This document shows, piece after piece, positions 50,001 through 59,955 of a stretch of 64,000 bases of DNA. Location: positions 310,001 to 374,000 of the forward strand of contig JAMXBD010001377.1 in the NCBI GenBank assembly GCA_024138025.1. Direction: 5' to 3'. The stretch's first letter is position 1. Each line of letters starts with the position of its first letter. The notes under the pieces are model-generated. The model ran no database searches and was not told the origin of the DNA. It was given only the letters and a program-made list of their open reading frames with translations. This stretch comes from Combretum micranthum. Its lineage: Eukaryota; Streptophyta; Magnoliopsida; Myrtales; Combretaceae. The position numbers and the translations under genes were made by a program.

Positions 50001-53000
50001 TGCATTGGTTTTCTATTTGCTCTTAATGATAGACATTAAAATTGGAATGAAAGTGAGGAATAACGGAAGAAAAAGGTAAAGTTAATGTGGATGAATGAAG
50101 GGAAACTGAAGAAGAGGAGGGAGGAGAGATTGATATAATGAATTTATTGTATTAGACTCGTGGAATGCAAAAAGAAAAAAAGAGAGTAAACTCGACCAAT
50201 AATGAGAACTCTAAAATATTGGGTCTTTTGTTTTGGTTATTAAAATCTCTCTGCCTCATCTGCTACTCTCCAAATCTTGCTTGAAGTGAGTGCTACTGAG
50301 CTTGTTTTTAAAGAGCTGGAGAAGCTTTGACTCTATAGTTGCCTTTGATAGTGTCAAAGTTTGGGTGAGGTGTCTAGTTTTGAAGAACCTTTAAAGCTGG
50401 ATCGTCCTTCTGGTATTATGAAACTAGTAGGTTTCCTTGATGGCATCTAGTTCCTTGGTTCTGGCTCTCGTAAGCTCAATTCTAGAGTTCCACATGCTAA
50501 GGAAAAAAGAGTATACATTGATCTAGGACTTAGTGCATGTGCTTGTCGTATGCTCTTTTCTTGCTTTTACTGTGTTTAGGAGGCCTTTTCCTTTGTCTGT
50601 TATTTTATGTTTGTCACATTTTTAAGGTGACTTTTGTTTTCTTTTTTGTATCTTCTGTACCTCCTCTTGTATTTTTTTCCTATTTTAATCGTTATATCTG
50701 TAAATATACAACACATACGACTTTTGTTGTTGTGATATATGCACCAGAATTACTATGGCTACGTGTCTACTATGATCAGAAGAGTTGGGATTAGCTCCCA
50801 AATGTCTCTGAAATCTTTCCCTCCAAAAGTAATAACCCTACATGGAAGCTTGTTCTGCTGTATGCTAAGACAAGGCTTGTGGGCCTCCAAAAACTCTTAA
50901 GAGAGAATTGGCAGTAGTAGGTTCCTGTGCTTAGCCAATGATATTGCTCCTGAAATTTTCCTGTAGATATTGACCACACAATCACATACGGACATGTGCA
51001 AATGTGATTTCTCCTCAAGATTACGAAAATAATAATTATTTGTAGATGGAATAGCCCATTATACTGGCTTGTCCATAGTGAACAGCCTTTCCTGTACTGA
51101 TACTCGATAGCCAAAGGATGAAGCAACAAAAGCAATTCATTAGTAATGTTGTTTGCAGTGTGTTGCAGGCTGTCTTAACAGAAAAACTTCTGCAAATATG
51201 CTGTTATTTTTGTTGTTTTTGGGTGTGTTTTTGGGGGGGGGGGGGGGTGGGGTTTGTGTGGGTTGTGAGGGGGGTGTTGTTGGGGGGACACAGAATTACA
51301 CCCATTGCAACCTCTGGTGAGCAAATAGCCGAAGGAAAAAGGAGTGTCTTGGTGCTATTCTTTTGGACTCCAGCCAAAGTGTCGCATCATTCTTCATTAT
51401 TTTCCTTTTTTATATAGTATTCCTAAATTGTAATTGCTAAGATCTGGATCTTAGCACCCTTTGTTTTGTATGGTTTTTTGCTTGAGATTTTAGGTGACTT
51501 GCGATTACTATGGTTTATTATTCATCTTGTATATTGTACTTTATCATATATTAAATAAATTCTGAGTTTATCCCCAAAAAAAAAAAAAAAGGAATTACAC
51601 CCATTTGTTAGCACTTAAGTAGACATTGTTCTTCCACAGAAGAACAGGTAAGCTTTAGGACTGAGAAAAAAAGAGTACTGCCAAGAAAAAAAATGTAGGT
51701 ATTTTCCTCTGCTTCTTTCACCCACCAAAGGGACAGCTTTAGGGGGGCTCTATGCAAATGTGTTTACCTGCACTAGAAGGATGGTGAAGTTATGGGAAAC
51801 AACCACTTAAGGCTCAAGTCAAAGGAGGACTGTGTGCAGAAACCGGCTAGCATAGGAGAGTGGTTTTGAAGAAACCACTTTTGGCACGGGGGAGCTTTTG
51901 CTTCACTGTATGATCCTCCACATTGGATACAGCTTTTTTTCCTTGACATCAAATGCCACCCTAGACATACTTTTAACAGTTTAATCATTAGTTGATTGTT
52001 GAATTTCACTAGATATGGCATCATTTTGAAACTTTTTAGTTCCTTATTCGTTTATGATACCCGTACTAGGAAAGGAAAATCTCTTCTGTGCACCCTTTTC
52101 AGAGTTTGCAGCCTTTTCTTGACCTGTTGCATCAAAGCCAAAAGGAACGTTAACATTTGGCACCGTTATCTCCCATACCACATCCTGGTTTGTGCCCCGA
52201 AAGCAGAATTGAGGAAGGTTTTGTTTCTGCTCTCTTGGATGCTAGTGTTTTCCTTTGCTTAATAGATGGAGCTGGATTTGCAATGCCAATATAAGATAAG
52301 GAGTCTTGGCCTCCTAGTGAAAGTCTTCAGCACCATGGCAAGAACTTGAAACTAGCAAAAAGTGAGAAGAAATCTCAGAAATCTACTGAAAAATGAATAA
52401 ACCCTCACAGAAGACTAAAGGAACAAATAAACCCACTAACTAAGAACAAAACCTGAAAAACTAACAGAAAGAAGTGGTCTCTTAAAGAAGAGGGAGGGGG
52501 GCTTTAAAAGAGGAAAAAAATAATTGGATGTTTAGGTTGGGGATTCTAGAAATAGGCTGGACGACTCTCTCTCTCTCTCTGTATATATGTGTGTGTGTCT
52601 CCTTTGACTGATAATTTAATTTTGAGAAGAAAAAATTTAGATTGTTATCGCTTCAACACTATCTAGATTACTATAACATTCAACGAAGAGAATTATCCGG
52701 ATTATGTGCTTGGTGATGCTTAAATATTTGATTGTTTAATTACTGAAACATTTGTTCACTTTGTTCACTTTCGTTAATAACTACATTACTTGTGAAAAGA
52801 ATTTATGTGAATGTTCTTTATTGGGTAGTGCTGAAGGACTTTGCAAATATCTCATAAGATGTATGACCCTGCAGGAGGCTGCAAACAATAATAATGGCAA
52901 GGCACCTCATTCCACCTGGAGAAATTATGATGACTTTAACGAGTACTTTTGGTAATGGATCTTGCAGATATTGTTTTCCATCCTTTTTTAAAAAGCTGTT

Positions 53001-56000
53001 TTTCTGCCTGCAAAGGAAAGCAGAATTCATTTGCTTTTGTTTAATTGGTTTTTAGTGGCAATTATGCTTTAAAAAAAATTATCTCCTGTTTGAAAGTGGT
53101 TGAACGCTATTTTTGAACATTTCAGAAAACTTTCTGGCTTGATGCAAGAATATTTAACTGCTATGTCATTATGAACTTGGTAACAAACATATTGCTTACT
53201 TTAAATCTGGTTATGTTAAATTTGCATACATGTTCCTTGGCCTTCCTCTCCTCCCCCTCCTTTCCACTTGTGAGAGGGTGGGTGCGAATGGGCCTTATTT
53301 TCTAAAGAGCATGTTTTTGTAGATAATATTCAAAATGTGGCCCATTACTGTTACTTGTTCTGTTCGTTTCCTTTTCTTTTGCATGTGTCTTGTTGTAAAT
53401 AACTTTCAATTTGCCTTAATTGGTTTTTAACCGGATGTTAAAGGTCTCTGCGCTGTTTTGAACTTGGCTGGCCATGGCGAAAAAATTTCTCCTTCTTCCA
53501 GAAGCCAATACGAAAGACAAAGGTCTGCTTTTTGATTGCTATTTTCGAAGTCTATGATATCTTTTAATGAATTTTTGATTCTTTTTCTTTACTTTACTTT
53601 CTACTGCAGCTTCTTCTTAGGACTAGTGGCAGCCAACGCCAAGGAAAAACTTCATTCGTTGAGCACCGGACATTCCTTCATATATACCATAGTTTCCACC
53701 GCCTTTGGATATTTCTTATTATGATGTTGCAGGTACATGAAACAATATCTATTGGTGTGGTGAAATGTACTCTTATCATGTTTGTTGTTTGTTTGTAATG
53801 ATCTGTATTTTTGATCATTCCCATTGGTTTATCATCTTTCTTTCTCTTGCATACACAAATGCACATGCACTATTAAATGTTTCAAGATGTTATATACTTA
53901 TTTTTTGGCAGAGTTTTATGATATGGTGCAAAGATAAGTTCCATTGGCTGCTGAGTGCTCCATTTAATGAGCGCATGATCTTTTGAAAAGCTGGTTTTGT
54001 CATTTATCCGCTAAGTTGGTGGTTTATGGCTGAGAGCAACCAAGTTAATACAAAGTTTCAAAGAAAATTTTCTTTTATTTTCCTACTTCAATGAATATGA
54101 ATAAATTCTTCTTTCTGATTAAGAAAATGAGACGATCATTCTTTCACATAGACTGCTTTTCTTTGTAGGGACTGACAATCATTGCTTTCAATAAAGGACG
54201 TCTTAACTCAGATACTCTTCGGGAAGTTCTCAGTCTTGGCCCAACCTTTGTTGTTATGAAATTCTTTGAAAGTATGTTTGATTTGCAGCACAAAAACTTT
54301 TTGTCCTTCTCTCTCTTGGTTGCAACTGATATTTTTCCCTGTCTAACTGGTTTTGTGGATGAAGGTATCCTGGATGTGCTAATGATGTATGGTGCATATT
54401 CTACCACACGGCACCTGGCAATCTCTCGCATTTTTCTTCGCTTTATTTGGTTTGGTGCTGCTTCAGTGGTCATTACGTTTCTTTATGTGTATGTTCTGTG
54501 GTGTTTCTCCATATAATTTTTTTTGTCCTACAATCTATAATATTTTATGAATTTAGTTTATGAATTGTGTGCTTGTACATGACCTACTACAGGAAGGCTC
54601 TCCAGGAGCAGGGTCAGGCAGATTCAGTTGTCTACAGGATTTATGTGATTGTTATTGCCATCTATGCTGGAGTCCAGTTTTTTATTAGTTTTTTAATGCG
54701 GATACCAGCTTGCCATCGTCTAACTAATCAATGTGATCACTGGCCTCTGATCCGCTTTATGAAATGGATGCGCCAGGTTGCTATTGTGTTTGTCCCCAAC
54801 CCCATCTCCCTCTCCTCTCCCCCCCCCCCCCCCCCAACCCCGCGGCCGCGCCGCCACTTCTCAATTTTGTTGTCCATCAAGGTCTAACTCTCTTTATGCT
54901 GGATTTGTTTATTCTTAATGTAGGAACGGTATTATGTTGGACGGGGTATGTATGAAGGCACCACTGATTTTGTCAAGTAAGATTCATATTATATATAATA
55001 TTTATCTTTTCGAATATGATTTATTGTATTTGGTTGAGGTTTTTCACTATATTATCAAGGATATCTGTGGAATGAGATATATGTGTTATTCTCATGATAA
55101 TCCGTGTATGTAGACACAAAATTACTTATCTTAGGATAAGGAGAGTTTTGTTTCTTCTCCATAAGATCAGTGTAAGAGAAATTTGCCATCTAAAAACGAT
55201 AGCAAATCACCAACAGATCTAGTGTATGATTCTTAACCTGTCCCCCTCAAGCTCAGAATATATAGACATCTATCATTCCTAGCTTTTTTCTAATTGATTT
55301 AAAACTTTGACTTAGATGGAAACATTAAGATATCAGCTTTTTGATTAATGAGATGTTGGTGGATCATCAAGTGCTTTGTCTTATCTTGTTGAACAAGATT
55401 TTCCACCTGTTTAATTGCCCATTTGCTATCACTAAACATGTTTATCTTGTGACAAGATCACCGAAATATTCCAATGGAAAGGGCATGGAGTTCCCACTAT
55501 TTCTTCAGACTACTCTGCTTTTTATTATATTTTTGGGATAAAGTCAGTGAAATTCATCAATTAAAAAACTATACAAGATGCCCACTTGTGGGCCTAAACA
55601 AAAGCACAACCATAATTTTTTCTCATTGCACTGACACAAACTTCAGTGCAAGGGTCGACCTCTTGTCTAGACCAATTCAACTCTAAGATTCAAAAAACCT
55701 AGTAAAAGTTATAGTTCTCTAAATAAAGTTTCCACACTTTGGTCTTGATCTTCAACACGTCTTGCACTTTGTTCTCTTTCTCTTTATATATTGTCGAAAA
55801 CTGCTGCTGAAAATCCTCCCCCACCCTATACATACAGCAGGTACTCCCAAGTTACCATTTTACTCCACATTTTGGTGAAACACCTTGAGTTGATCTTACA
55901 ATCAGCTATGTTGCTGATTGAAGCAGCATGAACTTATCCTTAGACTTTACTTTCCTCTGATCTATGAAACAATATGGGGTTTCCTTCAAGTACCTTAGAA

Positions 56001-58798
56001 TGCAATTCATTGCCTCCATGTGCCTTTTGTTAAAACATCCATTCCTTGGCTAATCATACTCATTGCACAAGCTACACTGGGTTCTACTGAGAGAGAGGTA
56101 ATTTTCTAGTTCCAGCCTATCATATGTAGAACCCTTTTCTCTACATGATTACCATCGCTTCCATTTTAAACTATAATTTTGGTTGAAGTAAAAATGGGTT
56201 TGCAGCCTGATTGTCCAGTTTCTTGAAGAATGGTTGGCAAAACAAAGATCCCCTTTTGCTTTTAGTTATTTTCATTCCCAAAAAGAATTTCATTTATCTC
56301 AAACTCTGACATACTCTTCTTCTAATGACTTTCAATTTTTTGAGTTGCATTAATGGTATTGACGATGTGATGAGCATCGACAATCAATGTGTGCCATAAG
56401 ATTTCTTGAACCATACACTAGGAAGGACTACTTTATAAACCATGGAATGGCTTCTCGAACTTGCAAACTTTTTGTTCATCTTCCATGGTTCAAAATGAGG
56501 GGTTGTCGTAAGTCTAAATGCCTTTCCCGACAGCTCTCTTCCCTTTAGGTAGGTTAGTGACATCCTAAGTTTGTAAGGCCCATACCTCATCCATAATTGC
56601 TTCTTTCCATTTAGGATCATCCAATGCTTTCTGAAATTTGTTTACCTCCCCCCGCGCGCCCCCCCCCAGCTCCCTCCCCTCCCTCCCTCCCTCCCTCCCT
56701 CTTTCTCTTCCCCCAAACACACACGAAAAAAAGAAGAGAACCCCTTCCGAAATACTCTTGAGATGTTTACTCTATCTATTTGGCTCAAGAGAGCTTCATA
56801 TTTTGGAGATATCTATTTATAAGATTAATAGCAAGAATTAAGGTACTTTGTCTGGGACTTTCTGCCTTTGCCTAGGAGCAATAGGCAATTCCTCCATCTC
56901 CTCCTAACTGACGACAATCTCATCCACCTCTCTATCTTTGCAAACTAGACTAATCAGCATTTTTCTTGGGAGATGATGTTGCCATTTGTTGAGGAACCTT
57001 GGAGTTTTTGATCATGCTCACATTCTAGGTTTCCCATTGCCAGAATGATTTGCATTGGGTCTCCTCCGTTTCCTTAGAGCATTAAGGTAATTCCTTCATC
57101 TTGCCCTAGCCAATAGTCTTATCCACTTTTCTATCACTCTGTTCACTTGAATCTTTCCATGCTTTGCTAACTAGAGTAAGCAACACTTTTCTTGGGAGAT
57201 GATTGTTTTGTAATAAATATAATAGCCCACACTATATCAATAAGCTTAAGCTTTTAAATTAGATAGTTGTGGTGCTTAACTTAACATGACATTATAACAG
57301 GAGATCATAAGTTTTAATCCTTGTGCACTCATTTCACCCTATTAAAATAAAAAAACTAAGTCGTTCACTTGATGAGCCTTAGTCAAAATCAAAATCCTGG
57401 CTCATAAGTGCGGGGGAGTATTATATGGTAATATAATAGCTCATACCATATCTATAAGTTTAAGCTTTTAAATTGGATGGTTGTAGTGCTAAACTTAATA
57501 ATGATGATGGCGATTGTGGTTATACTCTCCTCTCAGGTTTTGCATTACCTGCTTGACAATAGCACAAGTATCATATTTTTCCTTGTATATCATCGATAAA
57601 CTTAAGCTTTGCTGGTTGTCTCTTCTATTTTTATTTAATTTAATTCTTCTACTTTATCTCTGCTGCAGATACATGCTTTTTTGGCTTGTCATCTTGAGTG
57701 CCAAATTCTCTTTTGCCTATTTTCTTCTGGTTGGTCTATATCTATTTTTTTTTTGGGTTTTTCATGATATTGCTTATGTGAGGGTCTCTTGATGCCTTGG
57801 ATATCAACTTCTGCAGATCCGGCCTCTGGTGGAACCAACACAGTTTATAGTTGGACAGGATAATATTACATATTCATGGCATGATTTTGTATCAAAAAGT
57901 GAGATACGCTTCCTTTTGTTTTTCTTTTCTTTGCTCTTGTAGGATGCATGAATTGTTTAGTGTGGTTGATTATGGACTGCAAATGTTTCAGCATTTGAAT
58001 TCAGCTGTCAAACTTTTTGCTGCATTTAGTATTTTTTATATAGACATAAGCTTTGTGTTACTTGCTGTTTATCCAAGGTTTTCTGGCTCATGTGTCGTAT
58101 AGTGACTGGAGTCTTCTAATAATACATTGGAAAAGTGCCTTTTAGGTTTCTCTAAGTAATTTTTTGGGCGAAAAGGACTTCCTTTTTTCTTTTGGTATGT
58201 GGGGCACATATTGACTAGGGAAAAGGTGCATATCAAATTTTTGCTCCTTCTAAGCTTGCAAGAAATGAGCAAACGTGCAGTGAGTGACACAGTTGATGGA
58301 AACGGTGAATTTGTTAAACTCAATATGCAAACTATCGTCTTGTGTTTCTTCTAGATTATTGTTACTTGTCTTTTGTGGAAGCCTTTCATTTTTACCAAAG
58401 AAAATTTTAACTATCTTACTTCATTGGATAATTATTGATCTAATCCTTGCTTATAAATGTGTCTAGTTTTACTGAATATTATTAGTTTTTGTAATGGATT
58501 TCAAAGAGCAAGTAGATTCATTCCTGTGGCTATTTCTGTTCAAGTCTTCCTGTGGCATTTGTATAATTCTTACGTAGGCCCCCAGCTCCTACCTCACCTC
58601 GGGTAGGAGGAAAAATGAAAAAGAAAAAAAAAAAAGGTCATCATGATTGAGAATAAAGTCATTGTTGTATCTGTGAACTTTTATACGTTGTTCTCTGTTG
58701 GTGCTATTGCAATGTTCATTGATGCTATGACAACTTCCTTTTGTGCAGACAATCATAATGCTTTAGCGATTGCCAGTTTATGGGCACCTGTGGTTGCA
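36325..58798 (+). CDS. CALS9: Callose synthase (1,3-beta-glucan synthase), CALS9/GSL10-like, 5' part; gene continues past the window
   Basis: The enzyme makes callose from UDP-glucose at the plasma membrane and cell plate. Exons placed by homology and GT-AG sites: 36325-36526, 36714-36811, 37216-37379, 37956-38052, 38985-39095, 39176-39301, 40913-41002, 42015-42112, 43380-43497, 43614-43739, 52875-52951, 53444-53522, 53610-53732, 54169-54271, 54365-54488, 54593-54776, 54924-54976, 57669-57729, 57817-57898, 58749-58798. Total 2166 bp, 722 codons, no stop, all phases consistent. The start [20 protein letters not shown] matches the family N-terminus. The family is about 1900 residues long, so the rest, with the catalytic glucan synthase domain, lies right of 64000. 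CALS9 is preferred over CALS10 because of the N-terminus and of [20 protein letters not shown]. In Arabidopsis, GSL10 is needed for pollen mitosis. Confidence 0.93.
42015..52951 (+). CDS. CALS9: CALS9 exons 8-11: FKS1 domain-1 region
   Basis: Residues 297-435. This contains the conserved FKS1_dom1 signature of 1,3-beta-glucan synthases: [15 protein letters not shown], then [38 protein letters not shown], and [12 protein letters not shown] at the end of exon 11. The domain is cytosolic and precedes the first membrane helices. Exons 10 and 11 are separated by a 9.1-kb intron carrying a copia element and other insertions, yet the phases match (0/0) and homology is continuous (PLYEVVAA joined to [13 protein letters not shown]). 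Confidence 0.9.
42131..43264. mobile_element. Non-autonomous element with GGAATGG-rich inverted ends, in intron 8
   Basis: The left end tttggtatgtaggaatgg (42132 onward) and the right end, which reads on the other strand as gtttggtacgaagaaatgg, are inverted relatives. Both continue into aatggaat-rich text (42148-42210 and 43130-43245). The interior is AT-rich, with A tracts near 42358 and 42433 and (CA)/(TA) microsatellites near 42970. It has no coding capacity. Ends of this style are common in plant DNA-transposon relics. No clear target duplication was found. Confidence 0.5.
44517..44694 (-). repeat. Copia 1, 3' LTR
   Basis: 178 bp. It is longer than the 5' LTR because its U3 tip carries a 27-bp tandem duplication (44641-44667 and 44668-44694), each half holding tttacattctaaatat and ending tataaca. 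The outer start tgttaatttgagtgatc matches the other LTR. Confidence 0.88.
44740..45519 (-). pseudogene. Copia 1 connection / RNase H region
   Basis: The minus strand carries [20 protein letters not shown] and the P-C-S-T-P-M motif (to about 45316). Several frames then hold the K-Q-I-L-x-Y-L-K-G-T-P block near 45200, typical of the copia RNase H region, down to about 44740. Stops throughout. Confidence 0.75.
45520..45690. repeat. About 170-bp insertion within the copia 1 pol region
   Basis: The second copia element reads straight from 'acctgaaaaatatttt' to 'ccctaaatcctttatttg' (about 60797-60834). In copia 1 the matching words (aaaaaatatat; cctaaatcctttgtttg) are pushed apart by about 170 bp that contain a (GGCAA)n-like run at about 45623-45638. 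The extra DNA breaks pol between the catalytic box and the RNase H region. Its origin is unknown. Confidence 0.6.
45581..46332 (-). pseudogene. Copia 1 reverse transcriptase
   Basis: The start [20 protein letters not shown] (with V-F-S-I-K) is followed by [20 protein letters not shown] and the intact catalytic box [11 protein letters not shown] at about 45764-45796. A frameshift lies near 46020. An approximately 170-bp foreign insertion follows the box (see 45520-45690). Confidence 0.85.
46722..47470 (-). pseudogene. Copia 1 integrase
   Basis: The integrase core shows HSNVWGP at about 47290-47310, where the family has HSDVWGP, so the first catalytic Asp is replaced by Asn. [18 protein letters not shown] follows. 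A later part at 46722-46931 has [20 protein letters not shown], the C-terminal integrase zone. Frames are interrupted. Confidence 0.75.
47655..48110 (-). pseudogene. Copia 1 zinc knuckle and protease
   Basis: The nucleocapsid knuckle [17 protein letters not shown] at about 48065-48107 has a stop inside the CCHC box. Downstream, [10 protein letters not shown] at about 47835-47862 is the aspartic protease active site (D-S-G-A) of copia elements. Confidence 0.8.
48265..48867 (-). pseudogene. Copia 1 gag
   Basis: The minus-strand start carries [16 protein letters not shown], the usual N-terminal gag motif of plant copia (UBN2 family). After a frame break, [20 protein letters not shown] and the VGLPPEFE word lie in the second half (48265-48615). 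It would form the capsid. It is split into at least two frames, so not functional. Confidence 0.75.
49398..49548 (-). repeat. Copia 1, 5' LTR
   Basis: 151 bp, from tgttaattt to ctataaca on the + strand, followed by the target duplication GGAGA at 49549-49553. The adjoining primer-binding site lies at about 49386-49397. Confidence 0.88.
49554..51292. other. Intron 10 sequence right of copia 1
   Basis: No coding signal of the host gene. The 50500-50760 part, with 'gttttcttttttgtatcttctgtacctcc'-like T-rich text, resembles the 3' ends of plant LINEs. A G-run of about 15 (51233-51247) followed by g/t-rich text lies at 51225-51287, directly ahead of the retroinsertion. Confidence 0.4.
51307..51591 (+). 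mobile_element. Poly(A)-tailed retroinsertion (LINE 3' end, SINE or retrocopy), 14-bp TSD
   Basis: The 14 bases GAATTACACCCATT occur at 51293-51306 and again at 51592-51605. Between them lie about 270 bp that end in a 15-A tail (51576-51590), with AATAAA about 20 bases ahead (51554-51559). A long target duplication plus poly(A) is the mark of target-primed reverse transcription by LINE machinery. The body has no open frame and no tRNA-like A/B box that I can see, so a 5'-truncated LINE or mRNA 3' UTR copy is likelier than a SINE. Confidence 0.75.
51606..52874. other. Intron 10 distal part, no feature of note
   Basis: Ordinary intronic text with a (CT)n microsatellite near 52565. Short frames on both strands lack domains. 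It ends at the exon 11 acceptor (ccctgcag, 52874). Confidence 0.45.
53444..58798 (+). CDS. CALS9: CALS9 exons 12-20: first transmembrane cluster
   Basis: Residues 436-722. After the conserved [19 protein letters not shown] in exon 13, hydrophobic segments occur at about 495-510 ([16 protein letters not shown]), 525-540, 562-579 ([16 protein letters not shown]), 590-612 ([19 protein letters not shown]), 659-678 ([18 protein letters not shown]) and 709-722. They fit the N-terminal membrane bundle of callose synthases. Exon 18 ends in Leu (ctg|gttggt), where I expect a conserved Gln from the family. Exon 20 ends SLWAPVVA and should be followed by the family's I-Y-L-x-D-I-H exon, which does not occur before 64000. 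Confidence 0.88.
54272..54364 (+). other. Intron 14, in-frame and open (exitron-like)
   Basis: The intron is 93 bp, a multiple of three, and has no stop in the frame of the flanking exons. Splicing gives MKFFES joined to [12 protein letters not shown], as in the family. Retention would insert 31 residues, mostly hydrophobic ([19 protein letters not shown]), in the membrane region. Donor is gtatgt; acceptor is gatgaag, with a poor pyrimidine tract, which could favour occasional retention. Confidence 0.6.
54810..54860. repeat. Poly-C and GC-rich patch in intron 16
   Basis: A long C-run is followed by ccccgcggccgcgccgcc, far richer in GC than anything nearby. A similar C-rich/CCCT-rich tract is at 56647-56702 in intron 17. 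Such tracts can be unstable in cloning or assembly. Confidence 0.7.
55190..57180 (-). pseudogene. Copia remnant in intron 17 (pol fragments)
   Basis: Minus-strand frames give scattered copia pol pieces. An RT-start-like A-I-M-D-E-x-W and [11 protein letters not shown] lie near 56540-56610, the RNase H block [18 protein letters not shown] near 55965-56030, and its C-terminal Q-D-K-T-K-H-L piece near 55370-55400. The order matches minus-strand orientation. Decay is far advanced and no LTRs were found. The 56850-57200 part contains two similar stretches (each ending cttttcttgggagatga...), a local duplication. It is a different, older lineage from the other two copia elements. Confidence 0.55.
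57204..57500 (+). mobile_element. TRIM (terminal-repeat retrotransposon in miniature), TSD ATGAT
   Basis: Direct terminal repeats of about 83 bp lie at 57204-57286 and 57419-57500, sharing aatataatagc, tataag.ttaagcttttaaatt and atggttgt(a/g)gtgct-like text. After the left repeat comes tgacattataacaggagatc, a degraded tRNA-Met primer-binding site; before the right repeat is the purine tract cgggggag. ATGAT flanks both ends (57199-57203 and 57501-57505). The total is 297 bp with no coding capacity, as in TRIM elements moved in trans by copia or gypsy proteins. Confidence 0.75.
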
Positions 58799-59814
58799 GT
58801 AAGTTTCTGTTAATTAACCTTATGAGATCAGCTATGTATGTGTCAGGAAGAAATATTTCACTTAGATTCATGATATTAGTAAAATCGAAAGAATTCAATG
58901 CAAAAGATTACGTAAATGTTATGCTTTACATTTTTCAGAGCATCTGGTTTTCCAAAATTGAAGAAAAGTTGGTGTTTGGTCATATTACTTCATCACAAAA
59001 ATATTTATATTGATATTTTAGCTGACTATGATGATTTTAAAATTGTGGATTTTAATGTTTGTTATAACTTTGAAGATCTCTCTTGTGCTTTGAAGACATG
59101 AGCCATTTGATTAATTAATAAAAGGATTTGTGCTCTGACAATTCCTTTAAACTTCCACCATTTTGCAGTCTGACCCCTGAAGAATTAAGCTGTTTAAGGC
59201 TGCCCCAACCTCTGACCTTCAGAATTGCAAATTCTTTCTTTATGTTGCTTGCACAATCTAAAGGAATTATTTCATTTAATCTTTGGATTTATTTTGTCCC
59301 TACTGTCTCTTATCCTATTTAATATTATTTTGGAACATTGAAGAACCAGATGTATATTTTACTTACCCCCAACCAAAAAAAAAAGAAAAAAAAGAAGGGA
59401 AATAAATAAATAAATAAAAAATGTGACTTAAAAAAATTCTATCTAAAAGACCCTGAGAAATTGCTTTTGTTAGGCAAACCATTTTGTAAACACCTTTGTT
59501 TCTCATCCCTTTCTGTTCTCTGAACCTCCCCTTCCTCTTTCAAACTTCTCTGTAATGTCATCTCCTCTTCATGCGTGGTGGTCTTTCTTCCCAGAATCCC
59601 ACAGGTGGTTCCCATCATGCTTCATCTTAATTTTCCTTCAGCACCAAAACTAAGTTGGTGTTTCCTCAAAGCAGATGTTGCATTTTTGGACCTTGTCCCT
59701 TAGGAAGAAATGTCAATTCTATGTTTTGAGCCTTCAAGCCCTGTAAAGTTGATAATCCTACTCAAAAAAAAAAAAAAAAAAAGGGCTGACCTTAGCACTA
59801 GTTGAAATCTGTAA
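58799..59814. other. Intron 20, part left of copia 2
   Basis: Non-coding. It contains an A-rich tract with (AAAT)n at about 59375-59420 and a 19-A run at about 59764-59782. The latter looks like a retroinsertion tail, but I could not find a matching target duplication. ORFs here lack homology to the gene. Confidence 0.45.
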
Positions 59815-59955
59815 TGTATGCAGAATAATGGGAAAATTGTGTATGTTTCATTGATTCATAGGTTACATATATATACATGATGTAATTGACTAAAAAATGA
59901 AAGAAAATCCCTATTTAAGACTAGACATTAACATATATACACACTTCCTATAACA
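59815..59955 (-). repeat. Copia 2, 3' LTR
   Basis: It aligns with the copia 1 LTR (shared ttttcattg.ttcata, ttacatatata and cctataaca words) but differs enough to mark a separate insertion of the same family. It borders the purine tract. Confidence 0.8.

Noticed and set aside
54567..54955. In-frame retention of intron 16 or 18 as in intron 14
   Set aside because: Both are multiples of three (147 and 87 bp) but each contains a stop in the exon frame.
58565..58620. Hairpin ctcctac...gtaggag in intron 19 as a regulatory RNA
   Set aside because: 7-bp stem only, no supporting context, beside an A-rich low-complexity tract.
59764..59782. 19-A tract as another retroinsertion tail
   Set aside because: Only an 8-base word (ctgacctt, near 59213) could serve as the duplication; too weak and too far away.
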